From Alkalisalibacterium limincola (GTDB taxonomy: Bacteria; Pseudomonadota; Gammaproteobacteria; Xanthomonadales; Xanthomonadaceae): 64,000 bases of DNA. The stretch covers positions 62,001-126,000 of the forward strand of contig NZ_VRTS01000007.1 in the NCBI RefSeq assembly GCF_008017755.1, in the 5' to 3' direction. The notes beneath the pieces were generated by a model, which saw only the letters and a list, made by a program, of their open reading frames with translations, had not been told where the DNA came from and did not search any database. This document shows, in pieces, positions 41,796 to 50,403 of the stretch (its first letter is position 1; every line of letters starts with the position of its first letter). The position numbers were made by a program, and so were the translations under genes.

Positions 41796-43048
41796 ACGGG
41801 GCAGAGGTCTGGATCGACGATGCGACCCTGGGCGGCAGCATGCGGGTGGGCCGACTCACCCGATCTGCGAGCCGGTCGGGCGACACCCTCCATTTCGAGT
41901 ACGACGACCGTTGGCTGGACGATGCGGGCCCGGTCCGGGCGTTCGCCCTGGACCCGGAACTCGGCCTCACGGCGGGCCCACACTACGCGCGCGCGGGTGC
42001 CGGCGCGCTCACGGGTGCGTTCCTCGACGCCTCGCCGGACCGCTGGGGCAAGCAGCTGATGGACCGTCGCGAGGCCATCGAGGCCCGCGCGCAGGCGCGT
42101 GCGCCGCGATCGCTGCGCGCCTGGGATCATCTGCTCGGCGTGCACGATCTGGGGCGGATGGGCGCACTTCGCCTGAAGGATCCCGACGCGGCGCGCTTCG
42201 TCGACGATGGACCGCTGGGGGCCCCGCCGATCACCGCGTTGCGGGAACTCGAGGCCGTCGCCGCCCAGGTCGAATCCGGTGCGGTGGGCGACGCCCAAGA
42301 CGAGATCCGCTGGATCCGACAGCTGGTGGCCCCCGGTGCATCGCTGGGCGGCGCCCGACCCAAGGCCAGCTTCACGGATACCGACGGGCAGCTGTGGCTT
42401 GCCAAGTTCCCGTCGGGCGAGGATCGTCACGACGTCGGGCTGTGGGAGTACCTGACCCACCAGCTGTCGCTGTCCGCGGGCATCGCCATGCCCGAGGCCC
42501 GGCTGCTGGAGCTCTCCAGCCGTGGCCACACTTATGCCGTCAAGCGTTTCGACCGGATGCAGGGATCGCGCCGGGCGTTCTGCTCGGCCATGACCCGGCT
42601 GGACGTCGACACCAGCGAGGGCGGCAGCTACCTCGACATCATCCAGGCCATCGAGGGCGGCGGCACGTCCACCCGGATCGCGCAGGATCTGGAGCAGCTG
42701 TTCCGGCGCGTGCTGTTCAACATCCTGGTAGGCAATCGCGACGACCACCTGCGCAACCACGGCTTCCTGCGCGAAGGCGACGGCTGGCGCCTGTCGCCGG
42801 CCTTCGACGTGAACCCGAATCCGCACAAGGACAACCACGTGCTGGCCCTCGACGAGGCCGAAACGTCGCCGGATTCGGGTCTGCTTCTAGCCACCAGCGA
42901 CTACTATCGGCTCGATGCGAAGCGCGCCGAGGCGATCGCAGGCGAGGTGCGCGCGGCGGTGCGGGAATGGGAGTCGCGGGCGCGGACACTGGGCGCGCGG
43001 GGCGCGGATGTTTCGCTGATGCGCGCCGTGATCGATCCGGAGCGGTGA
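41792..43048 (+). CDS. hipA: HipA-family serine/threonine kinase toxin
   Basis: 418 residues. The kinase signature is complete: GGARPKASF (P-loop-like region, near residue 187), FNILVGNRDDHLRNHGFL with the catalytic N-x-x-D-D-H-x-x-N pattern (near residue 312), and LSPAFDVNPNP with the metal-binding Asp. The N-terminal Couple_hipA-like domain is present (GDTLHFEYDDRWL). HipA toxins phosphorylate glutamyl-tRNA synthetase or related targets and cause persistence; the target here cannot be read from sequence. Confidence 0.9.
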   Translation: MNGAEVWIDDATLGGSMRVGRLTRSASRSGDTLHFEYDDRWLDDAGPVRAFALDPELGLTAGPHYARAGAGALTGAFLDASPDRWGKQLMDRREAIEARAQARAPRSLRAWDHLLGVHDLGRMGALRLKDPDAARFVDDGPLGAPPITALRELEAVAAQVESGAVGDAQDEIRWIRQLVAPGASLGGARPKASFTDTDGQLWLAKFPSGEDRHDVGLWEYLTHQLSLSAGIAMPEARLLELSSRGHTYAVKRFDRMQGSRRAFCSAMTRLDVDTSEGGSYLDIIQAIEGGGTSTRIAQDLEQLFRRVLFNILVGNRDDHLRNHGFLREGDGWRLSPAFDVNPNPHKDNHVLALDEAETSPDSGLLLATSDYYRLDAKRAEAIAGEVRAAVREWESRARTLGARGADVSLMRAVIDPER

Positions 43049-43050
43049 CC

Positions 43051-44705
43051 GTGGCACAGCCATCATCCTCGGCCCTGGCCCCCTTCCGCCACGGCATCTT
43101 CCGCTCGGTCTGGATCGCCACGCTCGCCTCGAGCTTCGGCGGCATGATCCAGGGCGTCGGCGCGGCGTGGATGATGGTGGCGCTGGCCGCGTCGGCGCAG
43201 ATGGTCACGCTGGTGCAGGCCGCGATCACGCTGCCGATCGTGCTGCTGGCAATGGTGGCAGGCGCGCTGGCCGACGCCTACGACCGGCGCAAGCTGATGC
43301 TGGTGGCGCAGGTGTTCATGCTGGTGGTGTCCGCGGCACTGGCGGTCACGGCCTGGATGGGCCTGGTCACGCCGTGGCTGCTGTTGGCGTTCACCTTCCT
43401 CATCGGCTGCGGCGCGCGCTCAATGCGCCGGCCTGGCACGCCTCGGTCGGTGCAATGGTGCCGCGCCAGGACCTGCCCTCGGCCATCGCGCTCAACTCCA
43501 TGGGCTTCAACGTGGCGCGCAGTGTCGGCCCGGCCATCGGCGGCCTGATCGTGGCCGTGGCGGGCGCGGCGGCGGCGTTCACCATCAATGCGCTCAGCTA
43601 CATCGGCCTGATCTTCGTGCTGGCGCGCTGGCGCACGGTGCCGGAGCCGCGCGTGCTGCCGCGCGAGCGCCTCGGCCAGGCGATCCTCACCGGCATCCGC
43701 TACGTGTCGATGAGCCCGAACATCAATTCGACCCTGGTGCGCGGCCTGGTGACCGGCATCGGCGCCAGCTCGGTGATGGCGCTGCTGCCGCTGGTGGCGC
43801 GCGATGCAATGCAGGGCGGGGCGGCGATCTACGGCCTGCTGCTGGGCGCCTTCGGGGTGGGCGCCGTCATCGCGGCCTTCTGGTCGCACCGGCTACGCGC
43901 GGCCCATTCCAACGAACGCATCGTGCGCTACGCGCTGGCCGGTTCGGCGGTGGGCATCGCGATCACGGGCGTGAGCACCTGGCTGGCGCTGACCCTGGCC
44001 GCGCTGGTGCTGTGCGGGGTGGGCTGGGTGCTGACCCTGTCGACCCTCAACGCGACGGTGCAGTTGTCGGCGCCACGCTGGGTGGTGGCCCGCGCGCTGT
44101 CGCTCTACCAGATGGCCACCTTCGGCGGCATCGCGGGCGGGTCCTGGCTGTGGGGTGCCATCACCGAAGGCTGGGGGCTGACGACGGCGCTGCTGATCGG
44201 CGCCGCGGTACAGCTGGGCTGCGTGGCGCTGGGCCGCTGGTTCCACCTGCCCGAGACCGACGAGATGCGGCTGGACCTCCGGCGCTTCTCCGAGCCGGAA
44301 ACCGACGTGCCGGTGCAGGGCCGCACCGGGCCGATCATCGTGACGATCGAATACCGGATCGCGCCGGCGGACACCTACGAATTTCTCGGCGCGATGGCCG
44401 AGCGGCGGCAGGCGCAGCGCCGAAACGGCGCGCGCCGCTGGACCCTGCTGCGCGACCTGGCCGATGCCGAGGTGTGGATCGAGCGCTTCCACAGCCCGAC
44501 CTGGACGGAATACCTGCGCCACCGCGAACGCTTCACGGCCGACGACGCGTTGGTCGGGGAGCGCGTGCGGGCACTTCACCGTGGCCCGGACGCGCCCGTC
44601 GTGCGCCGCCTGCTGGAACGCCAGACCGGCTTCCCGCCAGAGGGGCCGGATGTCGAGCCGCGCGAGTGGACGCCGCCGATGACCGATCCCACGCGGCTGT
44701 CGTGA
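43051..44705 (+). CDS. MFS transporter with C-terminal effector-like domain (single-base frameshift)
   Basis: GTG start at 43051 (or 43045 overlapping the hipA stop). Eleven or twelve membrane segments; GALADAYDRRKLML is the MFS loop 2/3 motif. At 43411-43420 (ggcgcgcgct) the frame breaks. The expected GCGAALNAPAWHASVGAMVP continues one frame over and runs to TGA 44703-44705. The restored length is about 551 residues. After the transporter (ends near GRWFHLPETDE) comes a cytoplasmic part (TIEYRIAPADTYEFLGAMAERRQAQRRNGA) typical of the MFS_3 transmembrane secretion-effector family. Substrate unknown. Confidence 0.85.
43411..43420 (+). other. Frameshift point in the MFS gene
   Basis: GGCGCG(G)CGCTC is expected for GAALNAP; one G is missing at about 43416. 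Confidence 0.82.
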
Positions 44706-44747
44706 GGAAGGTCCACTCAATCCAGGTGACCGGGCGCGAGCCGCCAC

Positions 44748-45053
44748 TCAGGACGGCGGTGAACCCTTTCGAGGCAGGATGGCGTGGATCAGGTCGCCCA
44801 CGCGGCAGTGCGCCTCCAGCGGATGACGCAGAGGCACGTCGGTGTTGAGCCGATACACGTTGCGCCGGCCCTCACGCCGCCGCTCGACAACGCCTGCCTG
44901 CTCGAGCTCGGCGACGATGCGCTGCACGGCGCGCTCGGTGACTCCGACCCGGGCGGCGATCTCGCGCAGGGTCGGGTCGCCCTCGGAGGCGAGGCAGACC
45001 AGGACATGGGTGTGGTTGCTGAGGAAGGTCCAGCCGTTGGAGGTGTCGGTCAT
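44748..45053 (-). CDS. Winged-helix regulator (MarR/ArsR-like)
   Basis: 101 residues from ATG 45053. WTFLSNHTHVLVCLASEGDPTLREIAARVGVTERAVQRIVAELEQAGVVERRREGRRNVYRLN is a complete winged helix with wing (RREGRRNVYRL). It has no ligand domain beyond a short C-terminal tail. It is divergent from the isocitrate-dehydrogenase gene with a palindrome in the gap, so autoregulation and control of the dehydrogenase are likely. Confidence 0.85.
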   Translation of the reverse strand: MTDTSNGWTFLSNHTHVLVCLASEGDPTLREIAARVGVTERAVQRIVAELEQAGVVERRREGRRNVYRLNTDVPLRHPLEAHCRVGDLIHAILPRKGSPPS

Positions 45054-45101
45054 GACGCAAGTGCGCCATGGCTTGACACGAAAGGCAAGATGCGAATTAC
45101 A

Positions 45102-45125
45102 ATACACGAACTATAATTCGTATAT
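45102..45125. promoter_or_regulatory. 9-bp inverted repeat over a TATAAT box
   Basis: ATACACGAA (45102-45110) and TTCGTATAT (45117-45125), eight of nine matching, flank CTATAA. TATAAT at 45112-45117 is a consensus -10 for the rightward gene (ATG 45136) and is buried in the repeat. A repressor bound here would block it. TTGACA at 45073-45078 lies too far upstream to be its -35. The rest of this divergent gap is unremarkable. Confidence 0.7.
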
Positions 45126-45135
45126 TAAGGTGCGT

Positions 45136-46644
45136 ATGTCAGCCGTCCTGTCCGCCCGCCCCGCCGCGCTTGCGCTTCCCGCCCGCACCATCGCCGTCGC
45201 CCAGGGTGACGGCATCGGCCCCGAACTGCTGGACGCCACGCTGGCCATCCTACGTGCGGCCGACCCCGGCGTAGTGCCGCATGCGGTCACGGTGGGCCTG
45301 GAGGCCTACCGCACCGGGGCGCAGGCCGGCTTCGGCCGGGAGGTGGTGGACGCGATCGCCGAGCACGGCGTGCTGCTCAAGGGGCCGATCACCACCCCGC
45401 AGGGCGGGGGCTACAAGAGCGTCAACGTCAGCCTCCGCAAGACCTTCGGCCTCTACGCGAACCTGCGCCCGTGCGTGGCCTACGACCCCGTGGTGCCCAG
45501 CCGGCACCCCGGCATGGATGTGGTCATCGTGCGGGAAAACGAGGAGGACACCTACGCCGGCATCGAGCACCGGCAGACGCGCGAGGTGGTCCAGTGCCTG
45601 AAGCTGGTCAGCCGGCCGGGCTGCGAGCGCATCGTGCGCTATGCCTTCGAGTACGCCCGCCGCCACGGGCGTCGCAAGGTGACCTGCATGACCAAGGACA
45701 ACATCATGAAGCTCACCGATGGCCTGTTCCATCGGGTCTTCCAGGAGGTGGCCGGGGAGTATCCCGAGCTCGCCACCGAGCACATGATCATAGATATCGG
45801 CACCGCGAAGATGGCGGTGGACCCGGGACGCTTCGACGTCGTGGTGACGCCCAACCTCTACGGCGACATCCTCTCGGACGTGGCCGCGGAAGTGGCCGGC
45901 GCGATCGGCCTGGCGCCTTCGGCGAACCTGGGCCAGGGCGTGGCGATGTTCGAGGCCGTGCACGGTTCGGCGCCGGACATCGCCGGCCGTGATGTGGCCA
46001 ACCCGTCGGGGTTGCTGCTCTCGTCGGTGATGATGCTGGTGCACCTGGGGCGCGCCGGCGCCGCCTCGGCGATCCACAACGCCTGGCTGAGCGCGCTCGA
46101 GGACGGCTTCCACACGATCGACCTGGCGGGCGCGAGCGGGCGCCGACCCGTCGGCACGCGCGACTTCGCCCGCGCGGTCATCGATCGGCTGGGCCTGCGT
46201 CCGCAACAGCTGGCGGCCGTCGACTACCCCGACGGGCACGCCGGCGGCATCGCCATGCCGAAGTTCGCTGCCCCGCCTCGCGAGGAGAAGCGCTTCGACG
46301 GCGTCGACGTCTTCATCGACTGGGACGACGACAGCCGGGACCCCGGCGTCCTCGGCCCCCGCATCGCGGCACTGGCGGGCAGCGCCTTCGAGCTGGCCCT
46401 GATCACCAATCGAGGGGTGAAGGTGTGGCCATCCGGCATGTCCCAGACCTTGTGCGTGGATCATTGGCGCTGCCGGTTCCTCCGAACCGGCGGCGAAGGC
46501 AGTGCAATGTCGCGGGCTCAACAAGGCCGTGCCGTGGCGGACCTGTTGCAGCGACTCGCCGAAGGCGGCATCGAGGTGGTGAAGACCGAATCGCTCTTCA
46601 GCTTCGACGGCGAGCGCGGCTGGTCACAGGCGCAGGGGGAGTAG
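45136..46644 (+). CDS. icd: NADP-type isocitrate dehydrogenase (Thermus-like long form)
   Basis: 502 residues from ATG 45136. The isocitrate/isopropylmalate dehydrogenase fold is clear: GDGIGPELLDA, substrate loop SVNVSLRKTFGLYANLRPC, IVRENEEDTYAGIEHRQT, and NLYGDILSDVAAEVAGAIGLAPSANLG with the metal-binding aspartates. A C-terminal domain of about 150 residues (VDVFIDWDDDSRDP) follows. This is characteristic of the ~500-residue Thermus-type isocitrate dehydrogenases rather than 3-isopropylmalate dehydrogenase (about 360). The alternative is a homologous tartrate- or homoisocitrate-type enzyme, so substrate should be treated as probable. Confidence 0.83.
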   Translation: MSAVLSARPAALALPARTIAVAQGDGIGPELLDATLAILRAADPGVVPHAVTVGLEAYRTGAQAGFGREVVDAIAEHGVLLKGPITTPQGGGYKSVNVSLRKTFGLYANLRPCVAYDPVVPSRHPGMDVVIVRENEEDTYAGIEHRQTREVVQCLKLVSRPGCERIVRYAFEYARRHGRRKVTCMTKDNIMKLTDGLFHRVFQEVAGEYPELATEHMIIDIGTAKMAVDPGRFDVVVTPNLYGDILSDVAAEVAGAIGLAPSANLGQGVAMFEAVHGSAPDIAGRDVANPSGLLLSSVMMLVHLGRAGAASAIHNAWLSALEDGFHTIDLAGASGRRPVGTRDFARAVIDRLGLRPQQLAAVDYPDGHAGGIAMPKFAAPPREEKRFDGVDVFIDWDDDSRDPGVLGPRIAALAGSAFELALITNRGVKVWPSGMSQTLCVDHWRCRFLRTGGEGSAMSRAQQGRAVADLLQRLAEGGIEVVKTESLFSFDGERGWSQAQGE

Positions 46645-46744
46645 GCGCCACAGGCACTGCCAGGCGTGCCTTTGCGGCGGGTCGGCGCTGCCATCCGCCG
46701 AGGGGCCCGGTGTCGAGCCCCCTTGCGGGAACGCCAGTGCGGCT

Positions 46745-48607
46745 TCAGCCGGCGCGAGTGCGCTCGATCCACTGGTCGACGCGACGCTCCAGCAGGTCCA
46801 GCGGCATCGCGCCGCCACCCAGCACGGTGTCGTGGAAGCCGCGGATATCGAAGTCCTCGCCCAGTTCGGTTTCGGCCTTCCGGCGCAGTTCCTGAATCCG
46901 AATCATGCCGACCTTATAGGCGGTGGCCTGGCCGGGCATGATCAGGTAGCGCTGGATCTCCGACTCCATCGCCGCCTGCGGGATCGAGCCGTTCTCGCTG
47001 AAGTAATCCAGTGCCTCCTGCTGCGTCCAGCCCTTGGCGTGCATGCCGGTGTCGACCACCAGGCGGACCGCGCGCCACATCTCCGACATCAGCCGGCCGT
47101 AGTCGGAGTAGGGGTCTTCATACGTGCCCGGCACTTCCTTCGCCAGCCATTCCGAGTACAGGCCCCAGCCCTCGGCGTAGACGGTGGAGCCGTAGCGTGT
47201 GCGGAACACGGGGATGTCCTGCAGCTCCTGCGCGATGGAAATCTGCATGTGATGGCCGGGCAGGCCCTCGTGGTAGGCGATGACCTCCATCTCGGTCCTG
47301 GGCATCGCGTCCATGTCCGACAGGTGCGCGTAGTAGATGCCCGGGCGCGACCCGTCGGCGGTGCCGGGGTAGTAGTGCTGGGCGGCGCCGTCCTGTTCGC
47401 GGAAGGGTTCGACGCGGCGCACCACCAGGTCTGCCTTGGGCAGGATGCCGAAGTACTCCGGCAGCACCTGCTTGATGTTCTCGATGGCGGCGGTGGCGTC
47501 GTCGATATAAGCCTGGCGGCCGGCGTCGGTGTTGGGGTATCGGAACTGCGGGTCGGTGTTGATGAAGGCGAAGAACGCCTGCAGGTCGCCCTCGAAGCCG
47601 ACCTGCTCCATGATCGCCTCCATCTCCCCGCGCAGCCGCGCCACTTCGTCCAGGCCCAGCTGGTGGATCTGGTCGGCGGTCATCGAGGTGGTGGTGTTTT
47701 GCCGCAGCTGGTGGGCGTAATACTCCGCGCCGTTGGGATGCGTGGTGCCGACGCCACTGGGGTTGACCAGCGCGTTGGCCTGTTCCTGCTCGCTCCAGGC
47801 GGTGACCGCGTCATAGGCCGGCTTGAACTGTTCGACCAGCGCCGTGCGTGCCTGCTGCTTGAGTTCCTCCGCGCGCTCGGTGGTGATCTCACCGCTTTCG
47901 GCCAGTGCGTCGGCCTTGCGCTGCAGGTCGGCCCACAGCGCGCTGTCCTCGCCGTCGTCGAACGGGGCGCCGCTGACCACGCGGCGCGATTGGTCGACCA
48001 CGCCTTCCAGCGCAAAGCGCGGGGGAAGGATGCCCTGCTCGGCGGAGGCACGGGCGTGGGTCAGCAGCTGGTCGAAGAAACGCGGCACCTGGCCCAGGCG
48101 CGACAGGTAGGCCAGGTAGTCCTGCTCGTCCTCGACCTTGTGGAAGTTGATCAGGAAGGTGGGCAGCATGCTGTGCATGCCGTTCATCTGGTCGAACGGG
48201 TAGCCGTTGCGCATGAACGGCATGCCGTCGCGCAGGTCCTCGTACTGCCGCGTCCACAGGTCCCACGACAGGCGCGTTTCATCGTCGAGGTGGTCGCGGT
48301 CGAACTCCGCCTCCATGGTCGCGACCGAGGCCTGCATCCACTCCAGCCGCCTGCGCAGGCCTTCCTCGGACGCATCGTCGATCTGGTCGTTGAGGTCCTT
48401 GCTGCCATAGAAGGTCAGCATGATGGGGCTGAAGCGCATCCACTCCTCGTACTGCGCATCGAACCAGGCATTGAGGCGCTGCGATTCGTTGCGCACCTGT
48501 TCGGCGGTGGGTGCGGCGGCGACGGCGCCTTCGGGTTGCGGCGAGCAGGCGGTCAGCGCCAGCGCCAGCGCCAGTGCGCTGCAGGCAAGGATGGGACTAC
48601 GACGCAT
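46745..48607 (-). CDS. DUF885 lipoprotein, putative metallo-carboxypeptidase
   Basis: 620 residues. MRRSPILACSALALALALTACSPQP is a lipoprotein signal with lipobox LTAC (Cys21). The zinc motif HEGLPGHHMQIS (HExxxHH-like, as in DUF885) lies near residue 440; YGSTVYAEGWGLYSEWL supplies the following Glu. The length is normal for the family. It is expected to act at the envelope as a metallopeptidase on peptides; the exact specificity is unknown. Confidence 0.9.
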   Translation of the reverse strand: MRRSPILACSALALALALTACSPQPEGAVAAAPTAEQVRNESQRLNAWFDAQYEEWMRFSPIMLTFYGSKDLNDQIDDASEEGLRRRLEWMQASVATMEAEFDRDHLDDETRLSWDLWTRQYEDLRDGMPFMRNGYPFDQMNGMHSMLPTFLINFHKVEDEQDYLAYLSRLGQVPRFFDQLLTHARASAEQGILPPRFALEGVVDQSRRVVSGAPFDDGEDSALWADLQRKADALAESGEITTERAEELKQQARTALVEQFKPAYDAVTAWSEQEQANALVNPSGVGTTHPNGAEYYAHQLRQNTTTSMTADQIHQLGLDEVARLRGEMEAIMEQVGFEGDLQAFFAFINTDPQFRYPNTDAGRQAYIDDATAAIENIKQVLPEYFGILPKADLVVRRVEPFREQDGAAQHYYPGTADGSRPGIYYAHLSDMDAMPRTEMEVIAYHEGLPGHHMQISIAQELQDIPVFRTRYGSTVYAEGWGLYSEWLAKEVPGTYEDPYSDYGRLMSEMWRAVRLVVDTGMHAKGWTQQEALDYFSENGSIPQAAMESEIQRYLIMPGQATAYKVGMIRIQELRRKAETELGEDFDIRGFHDTVLGGGAMPLDLLERRVDQWIERTRAG

Positions 48608-48751
48608 CGGGTGTCTCCGGAAGTCTGGAACGCCGCAGTCTGCCCATGAGAGGCGGAGGCCACCAGTGTGATTGGTCAGGTGTTGCTTCCGCGCCAGGGG
48701 TGCCATCGCGACGAGCGTCCGGCACGTCGCCTCCTTGTCCGAGCTGGCCGG

Positions 48752-49429
48752 TCAGCGCGGCGAAGGTGACTCGCGCTCGAGTGACTCGATTCGCGCCAGC
48801 TCCCTGCGGGCCGCCTCCAGGCTGGCGCCACGCATGTTCCGCCGCAGCCGTGCGTACAGTCCCGGGCGTTGGCGCGCCCAGTGCTCGAAGCCCCAGGTGC
48901 CCACGAGGCCGAGTACACCGGCGCCCAACCACCACCACAGCGCCACGCCGACGTTGACGGCGAAGTCGGCGCCCAGGTGCGCGAACACCACCATGGCGAA
49001 TGGGATCCACAGCAGCCACCATGCAAGGCCCAACGCGGTGCTGCCGCGCACGTAGGTGGTTTCAATCGCCAGCACGGTTCGGTCCAGTTCCGTCACAGGC
49101 GCGGCGAAGTCCACTGCGGCCATGCGACCCAGGGTGAGGCCACCGAGAATGATCATCGCCACGCCATAGGCGTGCATGATCAACGCCGCGGCCAGCACGT
49201 GGGGCACACCGGAATAGCGCTGCCAAACGGGAACCGCCACGGCGATCACCAGCAGGCCCGCGATGATCTGGAGCGTCTGCCCCCAGCCCAGGGGCCGCAG
49301 GGTGCGCTTCAGGCCGTGCAGGTGCTGCCCTCGGGTGGCGTCGGCCAAGTGCACATCCAGCCGGTCGATGCGCTGGTCCAGCGCGGCCCAAGCGGCCTGC
49401 AGGCGGTCGAGTTCGGTCGTGTCGTTCAT
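48752..49429 (-). CDS. Membrane partner of an ECF sigma factor, putative anti-sigma
   Basis: 225 residues. A helical N-terminal region of about 50 residues (ELDRLQAAWAALDQRIDRLDVHLADATRG) is followed by four membrane segments (IIAGLLVIAVAVPVWQRY, ALIMHAYGVAMIILGGLTL, LGLAWWLLWIPFAMVVFAHL, VNVGVALWWWLGAGVLGLVG). Its start overlaps the sigma-factor stop (ATGA, 49426-49429). That coupling and the topology suggest an anti-sigma or modulator, but it lacks a zinc-binding anti-sigma motif, so this is inference. Confidence 0.7.
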   Translation of the reverse strand: MNDTTELDRLQAAWAALDQRIDRLDVHLADATRGQHLHGLKRTLRPLGWGQTLQIIAGLLVIAVAVPVWQRYSGVPHVLAAALIMHAYGVAMIILGGLTLGRMAAVDFAAPVTELDRTVLAIETTYVRGSTALGLAWWLLWIPFAMVVFAHLGADFAVNVGVALWWWLGAGVLGLVGTWGFEHWARQRPGLYARLRRNMRGASLEAARRELARIESLERESPSPR

Positions 49430-49968
49430 GATCGGGTCTCCGGGTTCGTGTCTGCAAAGCGCTGGGACAGGGCGGATTTCAGGCGGCCGATGCGGGTGGT
49501 GACGTTGCTGGAGCTCAAGCCGAGGATGTCGGCGATCTCCGCGGTGCTGCGCGCTTCCAGGTACAGCAGCAACAGGGCGCGATCGTGCCGCCCCAGACTG
49601 GCCATCGCCTGGCTGAGCAGCAGCATGTCGTCGATGGCCGCGTTGGTCCGTGGCTCGGCGGGCAGGTCTTCGATCGCCACCCCGGGCAGATCGGTCGTGA
49701 AGCGATGGCGCGCGGCCTCGTTGCGCGCATGCGTCATGGCGGTATTCAGCGCGACGCGATACATCCAGGTGGTGAAGCGCCGCGCGCGGTCGTAGGAAGG
49801 CCATGCCCGCCAGAGCTGGGTGGCGATCTCCTGGGCAAGGTCCTCACGATCGGCCGGGCTGGAGGCGTAGGCGGCAGCCACCTTGAACACGATGCGACGG
49901 TGCTCGTGCAGCAACGCGGAGAACTCTGCGTGGCGGTTGTGGCCGCTGGCGTGGGCATGGGTCGGCAT
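49426..49968 (-). CDS. ECF-type RNA polymerase sigma factor
   Basis: 180 residues from ATG 49968. Region 2 is visible as FKVAAAYASSPADREDLAQEIATQLWRAWPSYD, with RFTTWMYRVALNTAMTHARNE after it. Region 4 is SLGRHDRALLLLYLEARSTAEIADILGLSSSNVTTRIGRLKSAL. A -35-like motif, shared with the sigma gene at 52004, lies at 50012-50026. Confidence 0.9.
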   Translation of the reverse strand: MPTHAHASGHNRHAEFSALLHEHRRIVFKVAAAYASSPADREDLAQEIATQLWRAWPSYDRARRFTTWMYRVALNTAMTHARNEAARHRFTTDLPGVAIEDLPAEPRTNAAIDDMLLLSQAMASLGRHDRALLLLYLEARSTAEIADILGLSSSNVTTRIGRLKSALSQRFADTNPETRS

Positions 49969-50011
49969 CGTCGGGTCCGGGCGGGTGTCGAAACCATGAT
50001 TGGCGCCGGGA

Positions 50012-50026
50012 GGTGATTTGTCACAG
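50012..50026 (-). promoter_or_regulatory. Candidate ECF promoter -35 element upstream of the 49968 sigma gene
   Basis: On the minus strand CTGTGACAAATCACC matches CTGTAAGAAATCACC found upstream of the sigma gene at 52004 (13 of 15). It lies 43-57 bases upstream of the start. No clear -10 partner was found. Confidence 0.5.
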
Positions 50027-50140
50027 CCGCTGCCTTCAGGGGGGTCGCCGACGGCCGTTGAGTGGGCGGCGACGTCCCCCTGCATGGATGAGGGGAACGT
50101 CGCCGCGGTGCCGGTGGTGGAACCCGGATCGTGGGGGGCG

Positions 50141-50401
50141 TTACCCCGTCGTGAGCCGCTTGCGCAGCGCTTCCCAGATCTGCCGGCGCGCCTGATAGGT
50201 GCTCACGCCCAGCACCAGCGCTGCCAGCCAGAAGGTGCCCTCGGTGGTGACGGCGGCCAGTGTCGCCAGGACGACCATGGCCCCGAAGCCCACGTCCATG
50301 GCGATCCCGATGCCCAGGGCGATCCAGCTCAGCACGCAGGCCGCGCCGGCCAGGGCCACCCAATGCCACTTCCTGTTTTTCGTCGTGTTGTTCGTGGTCA
50401 T
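50141..50401 (-). CDS. Small two-helix membrane protein
   Basis: 86 residues from ATG 50401, for which GGGAGA lies at the right distance; ATG 50407 is too close to it. It has two hydrophobic stretches (WVALAGAACVLSWIALGIGIAM, GAMVVLATLAAVTTEGTFWLAALVLG) and a basic tail. It starts three bases after the amidohydrolase stop. No family is recognised; a role with the amidohydrolase is possible. Confidence 0.6.
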   Translation of the reverse strand: MTTNNTTKNRKWHWVALAGAACVLSWIALGIGIAMDVGFGAMVVLATLAAVTTEGTFWLAALVLGVSTYQARRQIWEALRKRLTTG

Positions 50402-50403
50402 GA

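Noticed and set aside
41434-43548. A single 704-residue protein starting with the hipB HTH and reading to 43548
   Set aside because: After the HTH it is the out-of-frame shadow of hipA and then merges with the MFS start. A frameshift in hipB explains it better than a fusion.
45073-45103. TTGACA (45073) with TACAAT (45098) as the icd promoter
   Set aside because: The 19-base spacing is too long for a good promoter and TATAAT at 45112 is the better -10.
44842-45135. N-terminal extension of the isocitrate dehydrogenase upstream of 45136
   Set aside because: The open frame there overlaps the regulator gene in antisense and crosses the promoter; ATG 45136 gives the normal family start.
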